The notes: generated from the sequence alone by a model not told the origin. Shown: positions 49,966 to 60,248, counted from the first letter of the stretch. The stretch is DNA of 64,000 nt from Trifolium pratense (GCF_020283565.1 NC_060062.1:22912127-22976126), one strand, 5' to 3'. Program-made: numbers and translations.

Positions 49966-50965
49966 GCGAGCATGGTGCATGGGTGGAAGAATGCGATCGC
50001 CCAACTCAAGGTTGTGAATGCCGAGCATGGCTTGATAACTGATGGCATTCACAAGCTCAAACGGGTTGAGAATGGGCAGATTGTTATTCCTGAAGATTAC
50101 AAGCAGATGGAACTTGAAGAGGAGAAATATGATGAAGAGGAGAATGATGATGATGACGGGGAGGATGATGTTGAGGCGGAGGCTGTCGAGGAGGAGAAGA
50201 ATCCTGATGGGGATAAGGAAGGCCACGATGAAAGCCATTAGATCTCCTCGACGAACTATTTGGGCCTGCGCGCCATTAACTTGTAATTTTCTTTGTTTTG
50301 TTTTGAACAATATTTGGGGGCCTGCGTGCCCGGTTTTGTAATATCAGGACAAGTGGGTTTTTGTGCCCGGTATTTTATAACAGTGATGTCTGTTTTATAA
50401 ATCCTGCTCGTCTATCTTGTCCTCCTCGTGTGTATGTTTAAATTACTGCTTTTGTTTTGCTAAGTTATGCCTGTTTGTAATACGCATGTCTTTATGCTTG
50501 CTCGTTTTTAACTAAACAAATTTTTGGTTTTGGTACTCGTATACGTGCTCGACATTGTTGTATGCCTGCCCGACAAAACCGTTTTTATATTTGTAAGTTT
50601 TTGTTGCGAGCGCGTTTCGTCGAGGAGGTCGTCCTCGGATTTAACTTAGAAAGTTTAGGGAACTAACTAAGCGCCTAGAGTTGTTTTCTGAGGCTAATAC
50701 GGACGCCGACACGTTGTTGTGCCCGCCCCCGCGGCTTGAACTTCCCATCGCGAGCTGGGCGTTAAGCCTTGGCACGAAGACGAGGAGCTTGTCTCAAAGG
50801 TCATCCTCGTCGGGGAGACGCTCTGCCCTTCCTGAGCCAGAGTATCTCCTTTTTAATTATTGGATCGAGCACGTGTGCCCGCGTGCTTTCCGTTGTCGAG
50901 GTGTCGGGCTCGTTGCTAGAGGATCCGAGCAGCCTTTTAGGAGTGTTTTTTAGTTTGGCAATAAC

Positions 50966-53900
50966 TTAGCTATAATACTGTTTTAATTTTTGGGCGTTCC
51001 AAGGCCGAGGAAGTTTCTTTCCTCGAAGATCCTCGAGATAGTATGCGCCATTTTCTGTTTTGTCAATGACGCGATATGGTCCTTCCCAGTTGGCCGCCAG
51101 TTTACCATCCTGGGAGTCCTTAGCATTTCGTCTTAGGACGAGGCTGCCCACTTCAAATTCTCTTTTGATGACTTTGACGTCATGTCGGGCAGCTATTTTT
51201 TGTTTAAGGGTGGCTTCCCGAAGGGATGCCCCCGTGCGGATCTCTTCGACGAGATCAAGCTCTTCACGGAGAGCTTCGTCGTTCATTTCTTCTTCGAGCG
51301 GTTGCTCGGTTCGGCGAGATGGCTCGCCCACCTCCACGGGGATGACTGCTTCTGTTCCATATACCATTCTAAATGGAGTCTCCCCGGTTGTGGAGTGTGG
51401 TGTTGTGCGATAGGCCCAAAGGACGCTTTCGAGCTCCTCGACCCATTTCTTTTTATTTTGGTCCAATCTTCGTCTTAGGCCGCGCAGGATTACTCGGTTG
51501 GCGGCCTCGGCTTGCCCGTTAGTTTGGGGATGTTCCACGGAAGTGAAATGTTGCTTGGTCCCCAGGGCAGCGAGGAAGTCTTGGAATCCTTTGTCCGTGA
51601 ATTGTGTCCCGTTGTCCGTGACGACGGCTTGTGGTATCCCAAACCGGCAGAGTACGTCGCGTTTGAAGAAACGGAGTATCCTGAACGACGTTATGTCGGA
51701 GAGGGGTTCCGCCTCTACCCACTTGGTGAAATAGTCCACGGCGACTATCAGAAATTTATTTTGGTGGAGTCCCTTTGTGAAGGGGCCAAGTATGTCCATG
51801 CCCCACCAAGCGAAGGGCCATGGTGACGACAAAGATTTGAGTTCGTGGGGAGGAGCTAGGTGCATGTCCCCATGTCGTTGACATTTGTCGCATTTCTTCA
51901 CATGGTCCTTTGCGTCTTGCTGCATGGTGGGCCAGTAGTATCCTGCTCGAAGAGCTTTCCTGGCCAGCGATCTTCCTCCCAGATGCTGGGCGTTGATTCC
52001 CTCGTGTACCTCGCGCAAGATATAGTCGACCGTTTTCTCGTCGACACATTTAAGGAGTGGGATTGAGAATTCTCTTCTATATAACTTTCCGTCGAGGATG
52101 ACATATGCGCATGCTCGACGTCTAATTATTACTGCCTCTTTCTGATCGTCAGGGAGGGTTCCATTCGCGAGGAAGTTGTACACGGGGGTCATCCAGCAAT
52201 TTTGGTCGCCAATGACATTTATGTCGAGGACGTTGCTCGCCTTCTCGATGCTTGGTCGGGGGAGTACTTCCTGAATGACGGATTTGTTTCCACCTTTCTT
52301 TTTTGTGCTCGCCAGTTTAGACAGGATATCTGCCCGTTTGTTGTGCTCGCGTGGAACGTGTTGCACCTCCACGGATTCGAACTTAGTGATTTTTTCCTTC
52401 ACTAATGCTAGATATTCAGAGAGATTATCATTTTTGGCTTGATATTCTCCCAATACTTGTGAGGCAACAAGTTGTGAATCTGTGAAAATTTTTACTTCTT
52501 TTGCCTCCATGTCCTCGGCCAACCGTAGCCCTGCTAGGAAGGCTTCGTATTCTGCTTGGTTATTTGACGTCGGGAAGGATAGTGCTAGGGATACTTCAAT
52601 GATGATCCCATTTTCGTTTTCCAGGATAATTCCTGCTCCTGCTCCCGTGGAGCTTGACGCTCCGTCGACGAATATTGTCCATTTGTCTGCCTCGCTTGTC
52701 GAGGAGGCTGGACTCGTCATTTCGGCTACAAAGTCTGCTAGGACTTGTGATTTTAGCGCTTTCCTGCTTTCGTAACGAATGTCGAATTCGGAAAGCTCGA
52801 GGGACCATTTGAGCATCCTGCCCGCCATATCTGGTCGGCCAAGCAATGATTTGATGGGTTGGTCGGTTCGTACTATGATTGTGTGTGCTAGGAAGTAGTG
52901 ACGTAGTCTTCTTGCTGCGTTGATCAAGGCGAGGGCCACCTTTTCGATTTGTGTATATCTGAGTTCGGGCCCCTGTAGAGCCTTGCTCGTGAAGTACACT
53001 GGTTTTTGTCCTTCCGTTGTTTCGCGGACAAGGGCTGCGCTGACGGCCTCGGATGCGACGGAGAGGTAGATGTATAACACTTCCTCGACATCCGGGCGTG
53101 AGAGGACTGGAGGTTCGGAGAGGGCCTTCTTAAGATGTTGAAGGGCCTGCTCGCACTCGTCCGTCCATTCGAACGCAGCTTCTTTCCTAAGTAATTTGAA
53201 AAGCGGTAATGCGTGTTGAGCAGATTTTGCTACGAAGCGGGATAACGAGGTTAGCATTCCGTTCAGGGTTTGTATGGATTTTTTGTTGCTCGGAGTTGGG
53301 AGCTCCGTAAAGGCACGACATTTGTCGGGGTTGGCTTCGATTCCTCGTTCTGTTAGGTAGAATCCGAGGAACTTTCCTGCTCGTACCCCGAAGGTGCATT
53401 TTTCTGGGTTGAATCGCATGTTGTGTTTTCTGGCCTGCTCGAAGACCTTACGTAAGTGGGCGGTATGGTCGATTTCCTCGTGGGATTTTACGATCATGTC
53501 GTCCATGTAGACTTCGAGCATGTCGCCTATTTCTGCCCGGAATACTTTGTTCATCATCCGCTGGTATGTAGCACCAGCGTTTTTTAGACCGAAGGGCATT
53601 ACGTTGTAGTAATAGTTGCCCGACTCTGTCATGAAAGCTGTTTTTCCCCTGTCGGCCACAGCCATTGGGATTTGGTTGTATCCTGAATATGCATCCATAA
53701 AAGACAATAATTTAAAGCCAGAAGAATTATCGACTAATTTATCAATGCAAGGTAAAGGATAGGAATCTTTAGGGCAAGCCCTATTGAGATCGGTATAGTC
53801 AACACACATGCGCCATTTTCCATTAGATTTTTTAACTAGTACAACGTTTGACAACCAGGTAGTGTATCTGGCTTCAGAAATAAAATTTGCCTCTAGGAGG

Positions 53901-54586
53901 TCTTTTACAGCTTTTTCAGCAGCCTCCGCTTTTTCGGGAGACTGCCTACGCCTACGTTGCACTACAGCACTAGCAAGTGGGTCGACAGTGAGTTGATGAC
54001 AAGCGATGTTTGGATCCAGCCCGGGCATGTCGGCAGCGTGCCATGCAAACAAGTCAGCATTTTCTCTAAGGCAGGCTTTCAGCTGCTTCCTCGCCAACTC
54101 GGGGAGCCCTGTACCAATCTTGACTCCTTTTTCTGGATCCTCGCCAAACTGGACTATCTCAAAGTCTCCATCTGGAATGGGGCGATAATGCTCTTTGCTC
54201 GCCTCGTCGTCCTCCTTCTCCTCCTTCTTTAGCTTTTTCTCCTCCTTATGCTCTTTCTTGGAGGTGCGGCTGTCAAGATCAACAGAGCTCACACTTGGAC
54301 CGGGCAGACTTGGTGGTACTTCCGGGGATGGCTTTGGTGCTTCCGAGGAAGGCTTTTGCTTCTTTGGGTCAGGAGCCTTGCCAATGAAATTGTTGCCCTT
54401 GGACGCTGCGTCAAAGCATCTTCTTGCAGCTTCAATGTCCCCGTGTAGAGTAGCAACCTGCCCCTTATGAGTATAGTACTTCATCTTCAGGTGGGCAGTA
54501 GAAGGGACAGCAACCAGGTCTGCTATGGCCGTCCTGCCGATGATGCACTGGTAGAGGCAAGGGCAGTCCACGACCAAGAATTTCAC
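50966..54586 (-). CDS. Gypsy pol: reverse transcriptase, RNase H (two), integrase
   Basis: The open frame is 1,206 codons. Reverse transcriptase covers about 235-420 with YMDD at 360-363. A first RNase H follows at about 500-620, and a second, archaeal-type RNase H (WTIFVDGASSSTGAGAG) at about 635-770, a Tat trait. Integrase has an HHCC zinc site ending CDKCQRH, DDE-core surroundings (VDYFTKWVEAEP, VTDNGTQF) and a C-terminal binding part (WEGPYRVI). The frame is the same as that of gag, from which one TGA separates it. The ATG used here is only the first after that stop; in an intact element this is the middle of one polyprotein. Confidence 0.93.
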   Translation of the reverse strand: MKFLVVDCPCLYQCIIGRTAIADLVAVPSTAHLKMKYYTHKGQVATLHGDIEAARRCFDAASKGNNFIGKAPDPKKQKPSSEAPKPSPEVPPSLPGPSVSSVDLDSRTSKKEHKEEKKLKKEEKEDDEASKEHYRPIPDGDFEIVQFGEDPEKGVKIGTGLPELARKQLKACLRENADLFAWHAADMPGLDPNIACHQLTVDPLASAVVQRRRRQSPEKAEAAEKAVKDLLEANFISEARYTTWLSNVVLVKKSNGKWRMCVDYTDLNRACPKDSYPLPCIDKLVDNSSGFKLLSFMDAYSGYNQIPMAVADRGKTAFMTESGNYYYNVMPFGLKNAGATYQRMMNKVFRAEIGDMLEVYMDDMIVKSHEEIDHTAHLRKVFEQARKHNMRFNPEKCTFGVRAGKFLGFYLTERGIEANPDKCRAFTELPTPSNKKSIQTLNGMLTSLSRFVAKSAQHALPLFKLLRKEAAFEWTDECEQALQHLKKALSEPPVLSRPDVEEVLYIYLSVASEAVSAALVRETTEGQKPVYFTSKALQGPELRYTQIEKVALALINAARRLRHYFLAHTIIVRTDQPIKSLLGRPDMAGRMLKWSLELSEFDIRYESRKALKSQVLADFVAEMTSPASSTSEADKWTIFVDGASSSTGAGAGIILENENGIIIEVSLALSFPTSNNQAEYEAFLAGLRLAEDMEAKEVKIFTDSQLVASQVLGEYQAKNDNLSEYLALVKEKITKFESVEVQHVPREHNKRADILSKLASTKKKGGNKSVIQEVLPRPSIEKASNVLDINVIGDQNCWMTPVYNFLANGTLPDDQKEAVIIRRRACAYVILDGKLYRREFSIPLLKCVDEKTVDYILREVHEGINAQHLGGRSLARKALRAGYYWPTMQQDAKDHVKKCDKCQRHGDMHLAPPHELKSLSSPWPFAWWGMDILGPFTKGLHQNKFLIVAVDYFTKWVEAEPLSDITSFRILRFFKRDVLCRFGIPQAVVTDNGTQFTDKGFQDFLAALGTKQHFTSVEHPQTNGQAEAANRVILRGLRRRLDQNKKKWVEELESVLWAYRTTPHSTTGETPFRMVYGTEAVIPVEVGEPSRRTEQPLEEEMNDEALREELDLVEEIRTGASLREATLKQKIAARHDVKVIKREFEVGSLVLRRNAKDSQDGKLAANWEGPYRVIDKTENGAYYLEDLRGKKLPRPWNAQKLKQYYS

Positions 54587-54670
54587 CCTGATCGACTTAG
54601 CAGTCTCTTCGGAACCAAAGGTGACGATCAGGTCGACATAACCCCAAGGCCTAGTAGTTGCTCCATTGAA

Positions 54671-56905
54671 TCATGTGAGGTCTGAGCCCAAGTACGGGGT
54701 GAGGTGTGTCTCGTCCAGCTGTAAGGTCCTGAATAAACTGGCGTACATAATGTCGCAGGAGCTCCCCGGATCGATGAGGACCCGACGAACGTCCATGTTG
54801 GCCATGTCTGCCCGGACGAGGAGGGGAATTTGGAAATTGGCTGTCCCGCCGGGCAGCTCTTCTCGATAGAAGGCTAAAGGCATTGATCGCCCCTTCGCCT
54901 TGTCCAGTGTTGCGTTCATATTCGAGGACGTGTTGATGAGATCCTCAAATTTTCTTTTTATTGATCCGACGGTGTGCTTGTCCATGTGACCGCCGGATAT
55001 GACGAGTGAGTCTGTGAAGTAGTCCCCCGTGCTAAGCGTAGGACTAGTATGGGTGTCCCCAAAACCGCTGGGGATAGCAAAATCTTCTGGCCGGGAGACG
55101 CTCATAGCTATCTGCTTGGCGTTGTTCTTCCCGGCTGGTTGGGGAGGTACTTCCTCGACCGCGCGTGTCTCCGCGGCCTCTGGTCGAGGGTCGTTGTTTC
55201 TTTTCACGAACTGTCTTAGTTGTCCGTTTCTGATCATGATTTCAATAGCATCCTTCAGTTGGATGCAGTCGTCGGTCCTGTGACCATAACTTTTGTGGTA
55301 TCTGCAATACCTATTTTTGTCTTGGCCGGGCTTCAGGGGGGTTGGCTTTGGTTGCTTCACATTTGCTCTGTCGAACTCAGAGATGTGAACCTCAGCGAAT
55401 ATCTCTCCCCGTGATTTGACGAGGGGGGTGTAGGTGGCGAATGTGCTTGGAGGGCCGCGAGGCTCTCGTCTTTCGCCCCTCCTTCTGTCTCTGCCCCTCT
55501 CGCCACCCCGATCGCCGCCTCTATCGTGTCCCCTGTCGCCGCCCCTATCATCGCTCCTATGGGAGGATTCGCGGGCAGGGTGGCTGCTTCCAGGTCGGGC
55601 AAGGCGGGCGACATTAGCTGCCTGGACTTCCTCGTAATCAATGTACTTTTGAGCTTTTAGGAGGAGGTCGTCCCAGGTGGGTGGTTTTTCTATGCCTACA
55701 GCTTTGGCAAAATCGCTGCCCGGGCGAAGGCCCCTCTGCAGCAAGTATTTTTTCATGTCGTCGGTCGTTTCGACCTGCACAGCCTCTTTGTTGAATCTCT
55801 CGACGAAGTTGCGGAGAGTTTCGTCTTCAGCTTGGTATATGGCCTCCAAGGCATGCACAGTCTTTGGGTGCTTGCGGGAAGCAGTGAAGTGTCTGCAAAA
55901 CTGTTCAGTAAGATCCCTCCATGAATGGATGGATTGAGGGGGCAGGCTTTGGTACCATGCCATTGCTCCCTTCCTCAGCGTGGTTGGGAACAGTCTGCAC
56001 CTAATAGCACCGCTTATGTTCCTGAAATCCAGGTTCGCGTTAACATTGGCAATGTGATCGTCGGGGTCGGTCAAACCATCGTACGCGGGGAGCGTAGGAG
56101 GTCTCTCGAAGCCCTTTGGGACACGCTTCCTCAGAATGTCTGCGGTCAGGGGGCATCGGGGATCACCCTCGTCGCTCCCGTTAGGAGAATGGTCCTCGGA
56201 AGACCGGGGAGAATAGTCGCCGGGCATGGGCGTTGGACTGCGAGATTTGCGAGGACGGTAGCTGCCCGACGCGCCATGCTTGGCCATGTTCGCCAACCCT
56301 TGAGGTGAATGGCGGCGCGGAGCTTCGTGTTTTCCTTTCTTGCCCGGGGAGAGCCTACCCTCGCGATGTGGAGGAGTACGGTCCCTCTTCCGAGGAGTAA
56401 CTTCGACCCTCTCTAAGTCGGGGCGTCGATGTTTGACGGCCGCCGGTCGAGGAGGGGAAGGAGTAGCCTGGTGTCTCCGCGGGGGGGAGTTGGTCTTTCT
56501 GCGACGCCGGCTTTTCTCCAGCGCGGCGATTCTTTCGCTCTGCTCGTCCAGTCGACGATTTTGAGCCTGCATGGCCTCCGTTGTTTGTTTGAGGGCAGCG
56601 ATCAAGGCTGCGACCTCAGAGTTGGCCAAGACGGCGGGCTGTTCGGCGTTGTTTGCCGGAGCTTCTTGCTTGAATTGCGGGCGTTTGCCCATACGACGAT
56701 CGGTTAGGTTCTCAACGTCTTCTTCATCGGAAGAGAGTGAGGTTTCCCGTCCGTCGCGGGAGTCGGTTTCTGGCCCGCGTGGTACGGTGGTATTGTCACG
56801 CACCGGTGATAGCACGGTGTTATGCTGCGGCGGCGGAGAGGACGGAACGTTGAGCACGTTGTCGTCGCCGGCGTCGGTGTTGAGTGGCTGCGAAGAACTG
56901 GCCAT
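54671..56905 (-). CDS. Gypsy gag and start of protease
   Basis: The 744-codon frame starts with ATG 75 bp downstream of the primer site. A charged, arginine-rich N-terminal half is followed by a retrotransposon gag domain (about 300-410, with WYQSLPPQSIHSW and FCRHFTASRKHPKT), an RGD-rich repeat (about 470-505), a zinc-knuckle-like CRYHKSYGHRTDDC, and the protease motif LIDPGSSCDIM at 710-720. The frame ends at TGA 54671-54673, inside the protease region, so RT and integrase could be made from this copy only by read-through. Confidence 0.9.
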   Translation of the reverse strand: MASSSQPLNTDAGDDNVLNVPSSPPPQHNTVLSPVRDNTTVPRGPETDSRDGRETSLSSDEEDVENLTDRRMGKRPQFKQEAPANNAEQPAVLANSEVAALIAALKQTTEAMQAQNRRLDEQSERIAALEKSRRRRKTNSPPRRHQATPSPPRPAAVKHRRPDLERVEVTPRKRDRTPPHREGRLSPGKKGKHEAPRRHSPQGLANMAKHGASGSYRPRKSRSPTPMPGDYSPRSSEDHSPNGSDEGDPRCPLTADILRKRVPKGFERPPTLPAYDGLTDPDDHIANVNANLDFRNISGAIRCRLFPTTLRKGAMAWYQSLPPQSIHSWRDLTEQFCRHFTASRKHPKTVHALEAIYQAEDETLRNFVERFNKEAVQVETTDDMKKYLLQRGLRPGSDFAKAVGIEKPPTWDDLLLKAQKYIDYEEVQAANVARLARPGSSHPARESSHRSDDRGGDRGHDRGGDRGGERGRDRRRGERREPRGPPSTFATYTPLVKSRGEIFAEVHISEFDRANVKQPKPTPLKPGQDKNRYCRYHKSYGHRTDDCIQLKDAIEIMIRNGQLRQFVKRNNDPRPEAAETRAVEEVPPQPAGKNNAKQIAMSVSRPEDFAIPSGFGDTHTSPTLSTGDYFTDSLVISGGHMDKHTVGSIKRKFEDLINTSSNMNATLDKAKGRSMPLAFYREELPGGTANFQIPLLVRADMANMDVRRVLIDPGSSCDIMYASLFRTLQLDETHLTPYLGSDLT

Positions 56906-56977
56906 GATGAAGTTTCTTGAGAGGTTTGGTTTTGATCTTTGTTTCTTTAGGAAAGATTAAAGAAGGGGAGGAACTCA

Positions 56978-56996
56978 GTTCCCACAGACGGCGCCA
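56978..56996 (-). other. Primer binding site of the gypsy element
   Basis: TGGCGCCGTCTGTGGGAAC starts one base inside the 5' LTR on the element's strand. TGGCGCC is a common plant gypsy primer-site start; the exact tRNA is not assigned here. Confidence 0.75.
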
Positions 56997-56997
56997 C

Positions 56998-57589
56998 TGA
57001 TCGTACCTGGTGATCAGAATAGATTGATGGCCGGTCCGTTGAGCGAGCGTCCACACCGAAGGGGGGGTTTGTACCTGCAGGTGCTCCGATGCCTAAGTCA
57101 GCAAAGTGAACAGAGAGATACAAAAGAAGAGAGAGAAAGTGTATTCAATAATGATTAAGAATACCTGGCTCTCCTGTATAGGAGAGCTTATATAGTGCCC
57201 CCAGCGCTGGGCCAAAGGTTGGTCTATTGGGCCTGGATAACCGGCCCAATAGGCTCAACTGCCAGGATAGTCCCTGTATCGTAGGGGAAGGCCGTTATTC
57301 GCCTCTATCCTGGTTGGAGTCGTTCCGCTATTTGCGGGTAAGGGATAGACTCCGTGACAAATGCGGTTGGATAAAGGAGCACGTGTTAAACGTGCTGCTT
57401 AGCTGTTAAGCTAAGGCTGAATGAGTCGTTGTGCACGGGTAGCCGAGCACGTGATTAGCGTGGAGCTAATCTGTTATGTCGAGCAGGACACGTCATTGGC
57501 TGACGTGTCGGGGAAGTATCCCCTTATTGGGCCATGCCCCAAATATCGGGCATGAGTGATTGGGCCAGCTCTTGGCCCAGTCCAGAACA
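56998..57589 (-). repeat. 5' LTR of the gypsy element
   Basis: 592 bp, the same length as the other LTR. A TATATAG-type stretch near 57190 and GTGCCCCC lie within it. Confidence 0.95.
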
Positions 57590-58631
57590 GTTTTTATTTA
57601 TTTATTGGAATGTTCCTCACCGATAATAATCATCGAAATGGACCTGTCGTGTTAGTTGAATCTACAAACAGGTGTTAAGATTGGCTTTATGGTTTTCAAG
57701 TTGCAAACATGTCATAAAGTTTACATACCCACCGATCTGTGTGTGTGTGCGCATCATTGCACACAAGGTGTTTGATATATTTAATCAATGTCTTGTGCAA
57801 TGTTATTTCATAGATTTTAAAACTTCAGTTCTGATTTATGATGACCAAACGTGATGGAATTCTAAATTTGATTCATGTGATCTTCTGATAGGTGTCTCAT
57901 TTTTGTTCTATGCCATGAGCTATCATATAATTTGAAAAAAATTATCTGTACACTTTTTTTCAAAGTGTTCAGGTAACAAAAAAAAATAGAAAAATTTTAC
58001 ATACCTGAACACTTTTTTCAAAGTGTGTAGGTAACAAAATAAAGAGAAGTGATATTTGTATATCTATTTTTGGACAATATTTGAGACATCATTCTCTCTC
58101 ATATTCTGATAGTATTTTTACTCTCTCTCTCCTCTTCTTTTTCTTTATTATTTTTCTCTCAAAAGATGAAAGTAAAAAATGTTGTCCTAAATGTTGTCCT
58201 AAAATTTGTTGTACAAATAACACTCCTCCAAAATAAATTTGGAAAATTTTTACATACCTACACACTTTTTTTCAAAGTATTCAGGTAAAAAAAAATTAGA
58301 AAAATTTTATATACCTGAACACTTTTTTCCAAAGTGTGTAGGTAACCAAATTTTTTTCTTCAGGATTTTAGTTTATATATAAGGGCAAATTCGTCCATTC
58401 AAAATTAATGTTGGGGTAGATTGATAATTGTTGGGATAGAAAATTTTTTTCTAATTATTATTGGGCTAGACATTAACGAGTCCAGCCCGACCCTATGCGG
58501 GCCGGTCCGAACCATTTTTTTTTCCCTTTTTTGTTTATTCAATCTTTTTTTTGTCACTTTGATGTATTAGTTCTTGATAATTATCAATTTTATTGAGATA
58601 TAATTATATGCATATGTAAATAATTTTTACA

Positions 58632-58755
58632 TCAATACCAACTCTGCACTATTACATATGCATTCTCTGTCACAGGTGACAATGTAAACATGTTAGAAAA
58701 TACTATCTTGAACAACAACGCTTTCACTTTTAAGTTATGTTGTAAAATAATGAAG
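58632..58755 (-). pseudogene. Fragment of receptor-kinase intron 1/exon 2
   Basis: This is nearly identical to 60709-60805 of the receptor kinase gene at 60172-63517: ACATATGCATTCTCTGTCAC and GTAAACATGTTAGAAAATAC. It contains the acceptor and the first codons ENAYVIVQS only. Confidence 0.88.
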
Positions 58756-59043
58756 TTATTGAGAATCCTTAAGAGACTTAGTAAACATATCCGCCAATTG
58801 ATCTTCATACTTGACAAAATCTGTGGTGATTTCTCCTGAAAGTACTTTGTCTCTCACATAATGAGAGTCTATCTCTATGTGCTTGGTCCGTTCATGGAAA
58901 ACTAGATTGGATGCAATGTGGAGTGCAGATTGATTGTCGCATATGAGTTTAGTGGCCTGAAGATCTCCCAATTTTAAGTCTTCTTTTGTACTAAGAACAC
59001 CAATTCTAATTGGGTTCTCATATATCAATTTTATCAATTTCAT
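58756..59043 (-). mobile_element. Ty1/copia RNase H fragment
   Basis: The 95-codon open frame reads [40 protein letters not shown] and [10 protein letters not shown], the C-terminal end of copia pol. No LTR is adjacent. It lies between two receptor-kinase fragments. Confidence 0.9.
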
Positions 59044-59195
59044 GGTCGGTCTCTTTAGCAGATGTGCATTGTAATGCCAATAAAATCACCGCCGTGACTT
59101 GTTTGGTCAGTGCTGCTGAATTGGGAAATGAACTCACAAGGTATGAATCAACAGTCTTCTCAATTTTGCATGTTTCCAGCCATATAAATAATAAC
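59040..59195 (-). pseudogene. Fragment of receptor-kinase C-lobe
   Basis: Similar to 60429-60580: FPNSAALTKQVT and LLALQCT can be read in the minus-strand frame before degradation. Relative to the intact genes it lies before, not after, the exon-start fragment at 58632-58755, so the two come from different kinase units. Confidence 0.82.
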
Positions 59196-59334
59196 AGGGA
59201 TTATATCATGCTATATTATTTTTTAATTAATAAGTATAAAATATATTTAATAAAAAAAAAGCATAACATATATATTTTGTAACTAATAATTATATATACA
59301 TGTATTATTTTAGACAAAGCCATGAGTTTGGCAG

Positions 59335-60248
59335 TAGAGCTGTCAAAATGGGCTAGCCCGAATGGGCCGGTCCGCCAAGCCCGATTTTTTTCCGGGGTCG
59401 GGCCTTGAAAATCCTAGCCCGATTTATTTTCGGGCTTTTTAGCTCGGCCCGACAAAGCCCGATTAAAAATATGGGCTAGCCCGATTAATTTTCGGGCTTT
59501 TTAGCTCGGCCCGACAAAGCCCGATTAAAATATGGGCTAGCCCGAATGGGCCGCGGGCGGCCCGCAATCCCGAAAAAATTAAAATTAAAAATAAATATAA
59601 ATAATTTGTTTCGGATGATTTGAAATTAGTTTGTAATATAAATTATAAAATACCGTCCGCTACTTAAGTAGCAGGAGTAAAAATAGGGCACCCAAGAAAC
59701 TCGTAGGTAGCGGATGAGTAAAAATAGGACGCGCGAGAAACTCGTACGTAGGGGATGAATAAAAATAGGGCGCGCGAGAAACTCGTACGTAGCGGATGAG
59801 TAAAAATAGGGCGCGCGAGAAAGTCGTAGGTAGCGGATGAGTAAAAATATGACGCGCGAGAAACTCGTAAGTAGCGGATGCGTAAAAATAGGGCGCGAGA
59901 AACTCGTAGGTAGTGGATGAGTAAAAATAGGGCGTGCGAGAAACTCGTAGATAGGGGATGAGTAAAAATACGGCGCGCGCGAATTATATAATATTTATAG
60001 TGGATGAGTAAAAAATATGACGCGCGAGAATTATTAATGCTATTTATATAATTGAGTTTGAGCACTAAAAGTAAAAAAAAAAAAAAAAATCGGGCCGCCC
60101 GAAAGCCCGACTACCCGTACCGGGCCGGGCTCGGGCACTAATTTTGGTAGCCCGTTTTTTATCCGGGTTTTTTAGCCCGGCCCAACGAAGCCCGAAGCCC
60201 GACCGGGCCGGCCCGAAATTGGCCGGGCCGCCCGTTTTGACAGCTCTA
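59335..60248. mobile_element. Non-autonomous hAT element in the 3' end of a receptor kinase gene
   Basis: TIRs start TAGAGCTGTCAAAA at both ends (inverted). A perfect 8-bp duplication TTTGGCAG flanks it (59327-59334, 60249-60256). The 914-bp interior is GC-rich near the ends (GGGCCGG, AGCCCGA repeats, including a duplicated stretch of about 66 bp at 59424-59545). It holds about eight copies of a 41-bp repeat with GGATGAGTAAAAATAGGGCG at about 59670-60010. No transposase is present. Confidence 0.9.

Larger units (their letters stand above)
45867..57589 (-). mobile_element. Tat-lineage Ty3/gypsy LTR retrotransposon, 11.7 kb
   Basis: Two 592-bp LTRs enclose gag and pol on the minus strand and an antisense gene on the plus strand. 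The LTRs begin TGTTCTGGAC and end TACGATCA on the element's own strand. The flanks CTTTT and GTTTT match at four of five bases. The order gag, protease, RT, double RNase H, integrase and a long spacer before the 3' LTR, together with an extra antisense ORF, fits the Tat clade of plant gypsy elements (knowledge-based). Confidence 0.93.
45357..58459. mobile_element. Old long-TIR element, split by the gypsy retrotransposon
   Basis: The left arm (45357-45866) and right arm (57590-58459) are inverted copies: TCAATCTACCCCAATATTAA and GAATGGACGAATTTGCC on the left match the reverse complement of 58370-58440. Both arms then run into alternating 12-mers ACCTACACACTT and ACCTGAACACTT in opposing orientations. 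Without the retrotransposon the element would be about 1.4 kb. No transposase is present and the superfamily is unclear. The outer flanks (CCGTCAAATGGGCTG near 45304; CCAGCCCGACCC near 58482) look like yet another transposon. Confidence 0.7.

Noticed and set aside
59664..60065. 133-codon frame with repeated RVSRAL and YFYSS phrases
   Set aside because: It is the translation of the 41-bp tandem repeat inside the hAT element. Open frame arises from repeat length and composition, not coding selection.
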